Below are positions 45,093 to 56,627 of a stretch of DNA of 64,000 nucleotides, piece by piece. Numbering within the stretch: position 1 is the stretch's first letter; each line of letters starts with the position of its first letter. The DNA comes from Berberis thunbergii (taxonomy: Eukaryota; Streptophyta; Magnoliopsida; Ranunculales; Berberidaceae). The DNA is taken from contig QNQO01002099.1 of NCBI GenBank assembly GCA_003290165.1, forward strand, positions 82,239 through 146,238. The letters are read 5' to 3'. The notes under the pieces were generated by a model. The model searched no databases. It had not been told where the DNA came from and worked only from the letters and a program-made list of their open reading frames with translations. The translations under genes were made by a program, and so were the position numbers.

Positions 45093-46220
45093 GAGCTTGC
45101 AGCCCTATGGGAGAAAATGAGGCGGCGCAATATTGCTAAAGAAGACAGATCGAAGTAAGAAGTTCATTTTTAATAATGGGGTTTTGTAGAAATATTTTAG
45201 TAATATGGCTAACTTTGTTCATTTTAATATTTTAAGAATGGTGAGTGAAGCTGTACAGAAGATGAAGGGGAAAATACCTGAAATTGCCATGTCCCATGTA
45301 TCTTCTCGGGTTTTGCAGGTAAATATTATTCTCTTGCTGACTTCTCTTCCATTTTCATTTGATTTACTATTAACTGCAGTAGGGCTTTGCTTGTTTCATA
45401 TTAGACTTGCGTCAAGTACTGTACCCAACCTAAACGAGATGCCATATTTAAGGAGCTCCAGCCAGATCTTCTAACGCTTGCATGTAACGCATATTCAGTT
45501 CATCTAGTAAAAAAGATGTTAGACAATGGTATGTTTTTGCCGAGAAAGTGGAAAATTAAAAGTTACGACAATGTTGATTGGAGATTTAGGGCATTGAAAA
45601 TCTGATTTTTTTTTCTTCATGATGCTACAGCCTCTAAAAAACAGTTGGAAGGTTTCATCTCTGCCCTCCATGGGCATGTTGCCTCTCTTCTCCGTCATAT
45701 GGTTGGATCTGTTGGTATGTTATAACCGATTCAGTTTACAGCAATAGAAGTTTTCTTGTACTTTTATTCTTTGTGAAGTCTGTTGCTTTATTTGTTAAAT
45801 ACATCCAAGGATTGTTAAAGTCAAAGTTTGAGTAATCTTGGGTATGGTGGATCATTATTTTGCTTGGACTTGTTTGACTTAGTTGAATGATGACTTTACT
45901 GATGTCTTTAACATTGGTTGCTTTTGAAAATGGACTTTAGTTGCTCCCAGGCTAAGAAGTAGGGGAAAAGGGGCACAAAGTTTCTTATAGAAACATGTTT
46001 TCTTGTGAAAACATTCTATATTTCTTTATTACATATTCGTGCATATTTGGTCGAACTCTGCAGACCTGATGTTTTTAATATTGCCTAATGGTTCTTATTT
46101 GGCAGTTGTTGAACATGCCTACCAATTGGGAAATGCATCTCAGAGACAAAATCTATTGTTCGAGTTGTATTCAACAGAGTTTCAGCTGTTCAAGGATTTG
46201 GCTTCATATAAAGAAAAAAG
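45093..46220 (+). pseudogene. APUM24: Captured APUM24/PUF6-like (Pumilio-family) gene fragment, five exons
   Basis: Exons: 45093-45154, 45237-45318, 45415-45528, 45630-45714 and 46106-46220. All have GT-AG borders and stay in phase without a stop. The reading gives ELAALWEKMRRRNIAKEDRS, VSEAVQKMKGKIPEIAMSHV, SSRVLQTCVKYC, LACNAYSVHLVKKMLDN, FISALHGHVASLLRHMVGSV and VVEHAYQLGNASQRQNLLFE. It matches the N-terminal Puf/CPL-type repeats of plant APUM24, a nucleolar rRNA-processing factor of the PUF6 group. The 5' start and the long C-terminal part of the parent gene are missing. It lies inside the CACTA element, so this is a captured copy and not the functional gene. Confidence 0.8.
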
Positions 46221-46466
46221 GTTTGTTTCAAGAATTAAGCATATCCATATCTCCTCTTTACATCTGTGCAATCAGCTTAGGCATTTTTCTAAGAACACTG
46301 CCAAGATTTAGGCAAAGCTAAGACTCGGTCACTGCTTGGTCCAGTCCTCCTTGAATTGATTTTCAATCCATTGCAGCAAGAATGGATTTTTTTATCTGTC
46401 CAGTTGTTTTTCAGTGACATCATTATTGTTTGCTAGAGATTGAGATTTTTCATTTTCCCGCTGCAG

Positions 46467-46537
46467 GTGGGTATGGCACATTGGAGGAGCTCTTGGAGGT
46501 CATCACTTGGGATCAACTTGGCATCCATGACAGACCT
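46467..46537 (+). pseudogene. LOG-like: Captured LOG-like exon (cytokinin-activating phosphoribohydrolase)
   Basis: After a CTGCAG acceptor the exon reads [20 protein letters not shown], then HDRP, and ends at a GTAAGC donor. This is the PGGxGTxxE active-site motif region of LOG proteins, which release free cytokinin bases from their riboside monophosphates. No other LOG exon was found nearby. It sits 246 bp after the last APUM24-like exon, same strand, inside the CACTA element. Confidence 0.8.
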
Positions 46538-48772
46538 GTAAGCAACCAATAATAATTATGGCCTATGGGGCTTGAAATCTCTTGGGTATTTTTTTTTTGT
46601 AATTCTCTGAAGCTGCCTGTCTGACTCCCTTGCTTTGTTTATATTTCGCTGCCTCTTGTGGTTCTGGAGAAACAAAAATTAGTTGTTATTAGTGGCCTAG
46701 GATTATGTTGCAAATTGCAATGAATAAGAATGCTATTTGGATCATCCCTGTGAGCACCTCAATTATTTTAATGCCTGTTTATACAACAGCTCCAAGAAGC
46801 AAAGAAGCAAAGAAAAGTTTTTCCCTGCCAACGGTTTAGTCTACTGCGAACTCTGCAATGAATAATTGAGTTGCAAGGAAGACCAGTAAGGAGGTTAGAG
46901 ATTGACGTTTAAAAGACAAAGGTAATAATTTCATTTACTTAGTCTACTGCGAATCTTTAAGTAGCAATCTCAGAGTGTGTTCTTTTTAGTTAAGGTTGGA
47001 GAGGTGAGTAGCTTGAAGACAGGTAAAAACCCATTGGAATTGTTTATTGCAATTTCGTGATTTTGTTGTGAGTAGTGAGGAGAAACACTGATTTCGGGTT
47101 CTTATATTTTGCAAGATTTAACATGGTGAGCTTCTCTTTAATTTCTCTTTTATATTGATTGAATTTAACATTTACAAAAGATGTTCTGGATTGATTATAG
47201 ATTGTATGTGTGTGATACTATATTGAAGGTTGATATATTGAAAGAAACAGTGAAGAAGAAGATGAATTTTATTAATGGTAAACAACTATCATTGCAACAT
47301 AAGAGTTGTGTTTTTAGGAGAGGATCTACCTTTCAGGCAATCTTGAGAAAATGGGGATCTAACACAGTCACACACAATGAAATTTGCAAGGGAAGATAGA
47401 AGCTTTACTCAAAATGTTCAAAGGTAAAGCATTTAAGCTACTAAAGTTTGTGTATATGAGTGTTTTTTTTGGGTTTCTGTTGGGAGAATGAGTTTATTGT
47501 TCCACAAGAGTATGAAGCCATTGCTCTTTATAATCTTCATCTCATTCTCCCCCCTCCCCCGCGACGTGCCCGAACCGTTTCATCTTTCTGACTATGCTTG
47601 AAGAGATTTTTCATCTAAAAAGCTGAGAAACCCTACGAACTGCACTAAACCTATCGGTTTGGACGGTTCATAATGTGTCGGTTTCGGTTGTGAAGATTTG
47701 AAAACCGAACGTATTGGTTTGGTGTATGGTTTTGGTGAAACTGACTTAAACTGAGCCGGTTAACAGCCCTAGAAGACAGGGTAAGGCTCTCTAGCTAGCC
47801 TAATAGGAGTGATGTAAACATATAGGAAACATAGAAGGCAGTGAGGCACGCCTATTGTCATGTTTGGATTGTACTTGTTTAGAATGGATGAATGAAATCA
47901 ACATTGTTCAATTTAATATCAATGTATGATGCAACTTTGAGACAATATTTTCCTGCCATGTACAACATATTCTCATAACAAGAGTTTGAAATTTCAGGGA
48001 TAGCAAAGTGCAAGGGTAGAGTTTTCACCTGAGAAGAAGCTGGGATGATTGGAAAATTGGGCAGATGTTCAACCTGCTAGCTATCATGAACCAAGTTCAT
48101 CCTTCCTAACCATTGCATTATGTGTGGAGTTGCTGAGGAATCATTTGATTACTTACTACTATCCTGTCCTTTCCTTTGGTGAGGGAAGTGTGGTAAGGCT
48201 TGTATTCTCTCATGGGTTGAAAATTGTCATGCTTCTTTCATCAATCTCCTCTCCTTGACAACTTTCGGAAAATGAGCTTGGGACGAACTTATTCATGCTA
48301 TGGTTTGGGTAATTTGGAGAGAGAGACAACATAACCTTTAGAAACGTTCAAGTTTGTAGATATGTATATCGGATAGATATTCAAGTCACTATTTTGCTTT
48401 GGGGGTGCAATTGAGACAAGTTTAGGGATGAGGGTTCTTTGTCCAGTCTCTCTTCCCCCCTCCCCCTACTCTAAATTAATACAATAATGTCTTCTTCTTT
48501 TTTTAAATCAAAGAAAATAATCATTGTCTAATGCAAAATGAACCGATTTTTTGTGAAGATGATCGTCATAGTGGAGAGAATATTCTTGGAATAAAAGCTC
48601 TTATTTCTATTCCACTTGAATGCTTAATAGGAATTTGTATAAAAACTATGCATCAAAACAATTCGACCATATTTATACACACATTTATGACATCTTCAAT
48701 TGCTGATTGTAAAATATCTTTATCTTTTACATTCTTGTTTATTGACTGCATCTTGATTATGATACTATTTAG

Positions 48773-49040
48773 ATTGGTAGGCGCATCTTCAGGCAAAGGC
48801 TTGAAACTGGTGATCGCAAAGCTGACAGTGAGCAGCGTCGGGTAGGTCATTTATAAATAGGTGTTACAACTTCACTATTTAAAAAAAATGGAGAGTTTTG
48901 TAGTGTGAAACACAAGCATTGTTAGTGAATCTCCAGTGCAGGCATTCCAGAAGCTGATTTATGTCTCGACGCTTGTGTTTGGAGGAGCATCAACTTTTCT
49001 TTTGCCATGGAAGCGAGTCTTCAAGGTTACTGATTCTCAG
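48773..49040 (+). pseudogene. Captured exon pair of unknown origin (contains copy 2 of the 44731 exon)
   Basis: Exon 48773-48841 (IGRRIFRQRLETGDRKADSE, then QRR) has AG/GT borders and joins in phase to 48942-49040 (AFQKLIYVSTLVFGGASTFL, then LPWKRVFKVTDSQ). The second exon and its flanks to about 49190 repeat 44720-44990 closely. Gene of origin not recognised. Confidence 0.5.
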
Positions 49041-50783
49041 GTATGTGAACATAGTTGTATTTTGTTAGAATTGATTCTACCGCTGCTCTGTGGATCTACA
49101 TAGTTTTGTCATAAATACCACTATAAATCTTAAGATCTTAAGAGTGTTCTATCTATCTTTACTGTAATTTTAAGAGTGTTCTGCTATCTTATTGCCATCT
49201 TGGTTGGGCTTATTTTTTTATATTGTTTGGAATCCAAGACCTGCGGCAGGAATGAGTGCAAGCAGTGAAATGCAGCACCCAGATTGCATTCAAAAATCCG
49301 CAGATCATAACTGCCAGGACAGTGGGTACTCTGCAGTGAAACAGAGCGCACTCTGGTTTGCGACCAGCAGCAAGCTCGCATCAGTGCGTCCCTCGCAGAG
49401 CAGCAGTTCGTCCCTCGCAGTAGCAGCGGTGATTCCCTTGCAGCAACAACAGCAGTGCGTACCTCGCATCATCAGCAGATCGTCCCTTGCAGTAAGTCCC
49501 AAAATATGCTATTGTTTACTTTTTTTTTGCAATTATATTTAGTTTTTTCTTTGTTTTGGAAACTTGGTTATTAGATGTATGAACTCCTTATATGGTTTTA
49601 TTTGCTTTCAACTTTCAAGAATCTAGATTAGAGCTCTTTGTTTACTATCCGTATACATTAGTTTTTTATGCTCTTTGGTATTTTATAGTTTCCAGTTGCC
49701 ATTACATCATAATGATTCCTAAACCTTAAATTTGTTTTTCTAAAAATATACCACATTGATTAATACACGGTTAGTATTTTTACACAAATCCACAATTATT
49801 TTAGAAGTTTTCTTTCTTTCTTTTTCTCATGTCCCAATAATCTCCAATTCCCTGCGTTTTAATGATCTAATTGTTTAACTTTTCTTGCCATCGTCGTTAT
49901 ACCTTACCTTAACAATATTCTCTAGGTGATATTTTTTGGAAAGTAGGTGCTTGGTTTGTGATGTTTTCTTCATTTCCAACAAAAATAGTGCATATCCAAA
50001 CTTTCATGGTGTTGGACAATGTTGACAGTTTTTAAGATTTTAGATTCGAGGAAATTTGAACACTGTGAGCTTGATTTTATGGTGTACTATCATATAAATC
50101 CCACCCTGTACAGATGGTGTGTACTTCCCCAATCTGGAACATCGATAAGAGGGCCTTTGTTAAATGCAATCTCCCTGGCGATAATAGATTCCAACCTAAT
50201 TGAGTGTATGCTTCCAATTGGTTGATAAGAACAGATGAATGATGATGCCTATGAAATGAATATAAAAGTGAATGTGTGTATGTATAAAGCGACACAGATG
50301 TTGGGAAGATGAAAGTGGGTCTTGGATTTGGTTAATCCTTTTAGCACCTTGAGCAAGTAGGCCAAGGGATAATGCCAATCACAATTATTGGTAGTCTCTT
50401 CCTCCCCAGAAGGCAGTGGCTATTAATCCGGTTGAAAGATTTGATTTTGGAAGCCTTTTATGAAAAACAAATCATGGGCTCAACAGTTTGCTAGTTGTTT
50501 TATTTAGACAAGGAAGTTGATACGTCCACAATCTGAAAAATGAATTAAAAGGATTCAGTAAACATGTCCATCCATGTGTACTTGGAATCTAGATGAAGGC
50601 ACTGTTCATGAATATATGCAAATTTCCACCAAGATTCTACATCTGATTTTGTCAAGAAATGTACCCTTCCACTCCCAATTGCTTCATTCTTCATTTTCAA
50701 TTCAGAATGGCTTCCGCGGGTTCTTAAAACCCATGTTTTCTGTCTAGTCTTGTAAGTCTCATGTTTGCCAATTCTTTTTGCAG

Positions 50784-52188
50784 TCCCTCGGTCAGACCTC
50801 TAAGGAAGTGAACAACAGTGCAGTCCCCACTTCACTTATCATGCCGCATCTTCAGAATTTATTTCACCAGACCTCATTACAACAAGTAAAAACAACAAAT
50901 TTCATTGTCCTTCTGAAGATTATGTCTTTCCTTCCATACTAGTGGAAGATTCATCTAATTTCACATTGGTTGACTTACAGGATATTATCATGAATTTATT
51001 GAATAGTTTGCAACAAGCTGAGGTTGTAGATGGTGAGTGGAATATCTCTTATTGCAGTTCCCGATATCATTGCTATTATAACTCATGATAAAAGTACCAT
51101 GCAAGTTCAATTGAAGTGTTGTTGTTGTTGTGCTTCAGATCATCATGCGAAATTGCCTCCACTACCTCGCAATTCTGAGAATGATACAAATGTAAGCATT
51201 GTAATTCATGTTCTAGATTTGTAGTTTGTTCCATCAGCAATGCTGAATGAGGCAAACCGTTTCCTGTCTCACTACTTCTGCAAGCTGACCACAGTAATCA
51301 GTGATAAGATCCCATTCTTTTGTAAACCAAGAAATTTATTTTATTTCTTTTTTGGGCAGGCCGAGGTTTCTGAAAGAGAGAGAATATTGCTTCTCAAGGT
51401 TGCAGAACTACAGGCCAGGTAGGTCATTACTGGTGCAGATCAAGTAGCTTAGTTGAAATTTTTTCATCTTTAGGATATATGAACTACTGATGACAGAAGA
51501 CAAAATCTTATTTGAAGAAATCTCCTTTTTTACGTTCCCTGTATTCTGTGCAGGATGGTTGGTTTAAACCAAGAGCTTACACTGGAAAAGTTGAAACATA
51601 ATGAGGTATTTAAACAAGGATAAATCATTTTAATTTGCATCTTCTCTCTCTCTTTTTCGAGTAAATTTGTTCTAAGCTAAAGCTTCATGGATGAAACTCG
51701 AAGCTTGTCTGTTTGAATTAGAAGAGGGCTTATGTCAAATATTGAATGGATGGTAGTAATTTGTGTAACCCCCCAGCTCACATCCTTCACCTCTCTTTCA
51801 GAGGGTTTTTTTCCCTTTCTTTTATAGGACATGCTGGTCTTATTTTTTCATTTATACGGTCAAATAAATAAATCTTTACAAAGCACATAAATAAAACGAA
51901 TAAAAATGATGGTGTTGTGTGTTCTCTGAGCAACCTATGTGGAACCATGACTGGTGGATTTCACTATCTTATGTATGAGTTACATGTTACAATATGAGGG
52001 TGTTTTAGCGTCATTGGTTTGCCAGATGGATAGTATTGCTAATCCTGGAACTATATATGATTACTTTCTGCGAGTGCCTTTTTTTGTGCTTGGATTTATA
52101 TGTTTATGATTTCCAGTTGCAAGAGCAGCTAAATGTTGCACATGGGCCGGATGAAGATGGAACCAGAAGAGGGGAAAGTGATTCTTGA
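50784..52188 (+). pseudogene. Six in-phase 3'-terminal exons of an unidentified coiled-coil protein in the CACTA element
   Basis: Exons: 50784-50885, 50981-51032, 51139-51191, 51360-51418, 51554-51605 and 52117-52188 (ending in TGA). Every border is AG/GT and phases agree. The reading includes VPTSLIMPHLQNLF, DIIMNLLNSLQQAEVVD, AKLPPLPRNSENDTN and SERERILLLKVAELQAR, then a heptad-rich GLNQELTLEKLKHN with an ELQEQLN continuation and an acidic tail. It is either the 3' end of a captured host gene or the C-terminus of a TNPA-like element protein; the stop lies about 380 bp before the right subterminal repeats. I could not decide. Confidence 0.55.
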
Positions 52189-52884
52189 TAACGAGGATTA
52201 CTTTAAAACTGTATAAATAGCCAACCTCTGGACTTAACGCTAGAGCAGCAGCAATTGTGATGAGAACAGTGAGAAACACAGATAATAATAAATAGAAGCT
52301 TTCAATGAGCTATGCAAACTTCAAGAGTAGAAAACCAATGATGTTGTTCCACTTTCTTTGTATTTGAGATATTTAAGTTTGTGTGTGTGTTATTGTATTT
52401 GAGATATTATTTGATAGATTTTGTGACTCAATATAATACATTATCTTATTAATTACATTACTTTGCCTCCATTCATGGAAATGTTTAAGTTTGGCACATT
52501 AAAATTTTTATTTTCTAGAAATAAAACTTATAAAGTCATTTGATAGCAAAAACAAGATAATAATAAATAAAAAATTGCCACGGCTTAAAACCGTTGCTAA
52601 AGCTATTGCAACGGCTTAGAATCGTGGCCATAACTTGCAACGGTTTTAAGCCGTGGCTACTCCTGGCCACGGCTTAGAACCGTGGCTAAGATTGTGACAA
52701 CGGTTTATAACCGTGGCTAAATCATCAACCGTCCTCGAGATAAAACCGTTGCTAATATTTTAGCCACAGTTTTTAGCCGTGACTAGGGATTTAGCGACGC
52801 CTCTACAGCCCATGGCTCTAAGCCGTGACAATGGGTTACCCCCACGGTTTAAAACCGTTGCTAATGGGCATTTTTGGTGTAGTG

Positions 52885-53686
52885 GACTATGTTAAGTGTA
52901 AGCTCTACATATTCTAACACTCACCCGCAAGCTGGACATGTGAACACAGAAGAAATATGCAACTTGGAGAAAACTTTGACTTGGATAATTCTGAATAATT
53001 ATGAATGATTCTAGATAATTCTAGATGATTTTGGATAAAATTCTGTTATGAAGAAATCATGACTGTCGAGTAACGGCTAATGGTTCGATTCGAGTGGTTA
53101 GCATGACTCGAATTCTGGATAAAAAAAATTTGGATGAAAATTTGGGATAAAAAATTTGCTCAGCATTTGTGTTGGTAGTGTTTTATTTATTTTTTTGAGC
53201 TTGTGTGGTGGTATTGACCAAATATAGTGGGTGTGAATAGTGAAGAAAAATATATTCAAATTTCTTTCTCTTCCCTCCGTTTCTTCTTTTTCTTTTTCTT
53301 CCTTGTTGTTACTTCTTCGTTTGTGCAATCGAATATGTGACAGGGAGGACGAAGGGGAGCGGAATGACGGCGAGTGACGGATGGACGTGTATGTCCGATG
53401 GTTGTGCGATTGCAGTTGTTGTTGTTGGCGTAAAGAAAATGATGGCTCGTCCCTTTGTTGAACAAGAGTTTGTTGAGGTTTTGGCTGCAGGTGACAGTTT
53501 CATGAAGAGAAGTCTATTGAGAATGATTGGTTGTCTGTTGATTGTGGTGTTATATGTTCTGTTGATGCATGAATGATTGAAGTAGGTTTTTATTGTTGTT
53601 CTCTCTTCCCCGCCTCTTGTGTCTAGCAGGGGAAGAACTTGAGTCCACAAAGTCTTAGGTCAATAAAGAAAGTTGCTCTGATACCA
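52885..53686 (-). mobile_element. Interior of the short LTR element split by the CACTA element
   Basis: Between the LTR end at 52919 and the LTR at 53687 are only about 770 bp. On the minus strand TGGTATCAGAGC (rc of about 53675-53686) is a tRNA-Met-type primer site adjacent to the LTR. No gag, RT or integrase motif. A non-autonomous element in minus orientation. Confidence 0.7.
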
Positions 53687-54097
53687 TGTAAAGAAAATAA
53701 TTTGAGAATTGTATTATTGTTGTTGTTCCTTGACTGAATACAAGCTTATATGGAGCTAATAGCCTTGTAGAAACATGAAACTTAAAACTTTCTATACAAA
53801 ATATTTTAATTGTGTCCTATTTTGACTTTCATATTCTGACTATTGTATTATTGTACTTTCCTGTTATTGTTTTTTTTTTTTTAGTTTTTTTATTTATACT
53901 TTCCTTCTTGTAGATGTGAATCAATCTTGGACTTAGGCTTGACTATGTTGAGTGCAAACCCTATATATTATAACATTTTGACTATTCTGATTCATATTTG
54001 TGACTTTCCTATTATGTAGATATTACGACTTTTCTATTATTGTACTTTTCTTCTTCTTAGACTTGGCTATGTTGAGTGCAAGCCCTACATATTCTAA
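53687..54097 (-). repeat. 5' LTR of the short LTR element
   Basis: It begins TGTAAAGAAAATAATT like 43603. The LTR end motif occurs twice: GCAAACCCTATATATTATAACA (ends 53974; split here as GCAAACCCTATA and TATTATAACA) and GCAAGCCCTACATATTCTAA (ends about 54096), so its 3' part is partly duplicated. A T run at 53870-53881 adds length. No clear target duplication with the flank of 43603. Confidence 0.7.
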
Positions 54098-54100
54098 GAG

Positions 54101-54626
54101 GACATCAGGAGGTTATTGAAACGTTATGGGAACAACATCATTTTTTCAATGGCTTAAGAGATCCATGGAGTGGTGGAGGGTAATATATACAATATATTGT
54201 TTGCTCATAGTTTGCTTTTGCATTTTTTTCACATGTATGCACACAAATCGTTTATATGGAATATTTTCTATAAGAAATTATTCTTCAAAGATTTGATCAT
54301 GGTTGAAATGAATGCAGGGCTCTAAAGATCGAGTATATCGAAGAGTATTATAGCAATAGTTGCAAATAAAGGTTTGACTATTAACTAGTCATTATTGTTG
54401 ATATAATTGAATGAACATATTCATATTATTGATTTACCATTTATGCATGACATTTTACAGGAGCACACTATGTAGATTTGGGGTACTACTCGACTAAAGA
54501 AGATCCAGATTGGCTTCAAGATGTGAGAAAGAAAGAAATTCTAGTTATTAGCAATAACTTTCTCAAGGTTGTAGCTGACATTCAAATTCCTATTTTATAT
54601 GGGAATCACATTCTTTACACTTAAAA
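54101..54626 (+). pseudogene. Second S28 Pro-X carboxypeptidase fragment (C-terminal exons)
   Basis: Exon 54101-54179 reads DIRRLLKRYGNNIIFS and then needs a one-base shift to continue GLRDPWSGG. Exon 54318 to about 54370 corresponds to 43204 but is frameshifted. Exon 54461 onward reads GAHYVDLGYYSTKEDPDWLQ and runs to a stop at about 54624. It parallels 42975-43440 exon by exon, including intron sequence, so it is a duplicate of that gene's end. The 5' exons are absent and the LTR at 53687-54097 touches its left edge. Confidence 0.8.
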
Positions 54627-55257
54627 AAAATCAAAATAATATATTACGAGAAATTTGAAAATGTGACTTATAGCGTGACAGAGCCACTGAATGGACCAAT
54701 TTTTCAGTTTTTCCCACCAGATCTAGGTTCATGCTTAAAAAGATATACACCAAATCCAGCTCAACCAACAAAGCAGGGCAGGTAGAACTTAAAGGTTGTA
54801 GTGCCCCCCAGGAGTGTTCGGTATCTCTCCCTTACCCGCCGGGTTTTGAGCCACTAGCAGAACAATGTGTTGAAGTCCATGATTCGTCTACAAAACTATG
54901 TGTTTCTCATTTGGAAAGTTCCTCATCTACACCAGACCAAGTAGGCGCTCCCCCAGGCTTCGAGGTCCCACAGACAAAAATCTTGGGTTTCTACTCCCTA
55001 GCGAACATACTTCTGGAAAGTCTCCAGGGTTTGTTTCTAGGGTCAATGACAGCGTGGAGCCTTCTGTCTCTGACTTTCTTTCGACTCAGGAAGAAGCATC
55101 AAATCATTCAGCTTTCAAAGAAATTGGCTTGACAGTGGGAGTGGACCTCAGTCAGGATGAAAAAAGGGCTTTAGATATGGTTCAAGCTACAGCGCAGGGT
55201 ATAGTATCTGACAAAGCAATGGACAAGTGCAACAACCCCGGGGTTGAAGGTCTTTCA

Positions 55258-56030
55258 TGAACTTCAAAATTATTTCGTGGAACTGTAGGGGGCTCGGGAA
55301 TACTGAGAGGCAAAGGGGTTGTCGTAGATAAATTTCAGACAATCGTCCAGACCTTGTTTTCATTCAGGAAACAAAATTGGAGAGATACTCTAGAGAATTT
55401 ATCAGAAAATTGTAGGGTGATAGCTCTTTTGATTAGGCTATGGTGGAATCCAGTGGCAGCTCGGGAGGCCTTTTAGCTATTTGGGATGTTGATCTTTTGC
55501 AGATGAGGGAAGTGTTGAAAGGAGATTTTTCACTTTCTATTCAATTTCAAATGATCTCGGATAACTCATTTTGGTCAGGGACTAACATTTATACTCCGTG
55601 TGATCCTTCGCTAAGAGAACATTTCTGGGAAGAACTATATGACATTGCTGGTTGGGTGCAATCGCCATGGGTGTTAACGGGAGACTTCAATGTTGTCCAT
55701 CATATGAATGAAAAAAAATGCAGGAGGAGGTCCACGAGCATGCAGAAATTCAATCAGTTCATTAATGAGGTGGAACTCGCTGATTTCAGTCTAAAAGGGG
55801 GAAAATTCACATGGTCAAATCGAAGAGATCGTCCTATCCTTTGTCGACTTGATCGATTTCTAGCTTCGGTGGATTGGATTGAAAAATTTGGTGATAAAGT
55901 TGAATGGCTCAAGGGTGCAGCAGGTTCTGACCATCACGCGATTTTGCATGCGAACTCGTCTGTTGGTGGCTGTACTCGCTTTTTTCATTTGCTAATGGTT
56001 GGTTTGATCACCCTACCTTGGCAGATGAGA
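55258..56030 (+). pseudogene. LINE endonuclease domain remnant
   Basis: An AP-endonuclease-like fold in motif order: SWNCRGLGN, QETK (about 55367), GDFNVV (about 55682), SDHHAI (about 55927, with the catalytic His). It would nick the target DNA for target-primed reverse transcription. Stops near 55330 and 55415 split the frame. Confidence 0.8.
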
Positions 56031-56627
56031 TGAAAGCTTGGTGGAACAACTCAGTAGTCTCTGGCCACTGTTTATGGTGGAAGCTTAAGGCACTCAGATG
56101 CAACCTCAAAAGTTGGAGGACTAAAGTTTGGGGTAAGACAAATTTATGTATTCAAAATATTTCTGCCTTAATTGCTAACATTGATGCTGATGAAGAGATC
56201 AAAGACCTGACTGCTGAGGAAAGGTCTTGTAGAGTGCAACTACATCAGGAATGGGCAACATTACCAAAAGAGATGAGGAGTTTTGGAGGATCAAATCAGG
56301 AGTCAACTGGGTTTGTCATATGGATCAGGGGTCCAAATTCTTTCATAACTTGGCTAACAAACCCAGACTGTTTAACTCCATTGAAACTCTTAGCATGGGT
56401 CAGGAGTTGGTAGTGGATGAAGTCAGTATTAGAGAACTCTTGATATCTCACTTCAAGGAGTTGTTCTATGAAAAGGAGGAGTGGCGACCTTTCTTCTCGG
56501 GGATTACCTTCAAGTCTATCTCCCAGTCTACGACTACCGCCTTGGTAGATAATTTTTCGGAGATGGAAATTAGAGCGGCAATGGAAGAACTAAAATCTGA
56601 AGTTTTTCAGGTCTTGATGGTTTCTCA

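Larger units (their letters stand above)
43827..52884 (+). mobile_element. CACTA (En/Spm-type) element carrying captured host exons, 9.06 kb
   Basis: The ends CACTACACCAAAA and TTTTTGGTGTAGTG are 13-bp terminal inverted repeats. The 3-bp target duplication GAC is at 43824-43826 and 52885-52887. Subterminal regions (43850-44215 and 52570-52865) hold many copies, in both orientations, of an AACCGTGGCTAA/GCCACGGTTTTAAACC motif. In En/Spm such motifs bind TNPA. No TNPD/TNP2 transposase motif was found, so the element is non-autonomous. Between the ends are four groups of GT-AG-bounded exons on the + strand: APUM24-like, LOG-like and two of unknown origin. Inserted in the LTR of an older element. 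Confidence 0.9.

Noticed and set aside
45093..46220. Treating the APUM24-like exons as the functional host gene
   Set aside because: They are enclosed by CACTA ends with a 3-bp target duplication and lack both the start and most of the C-terminal part.
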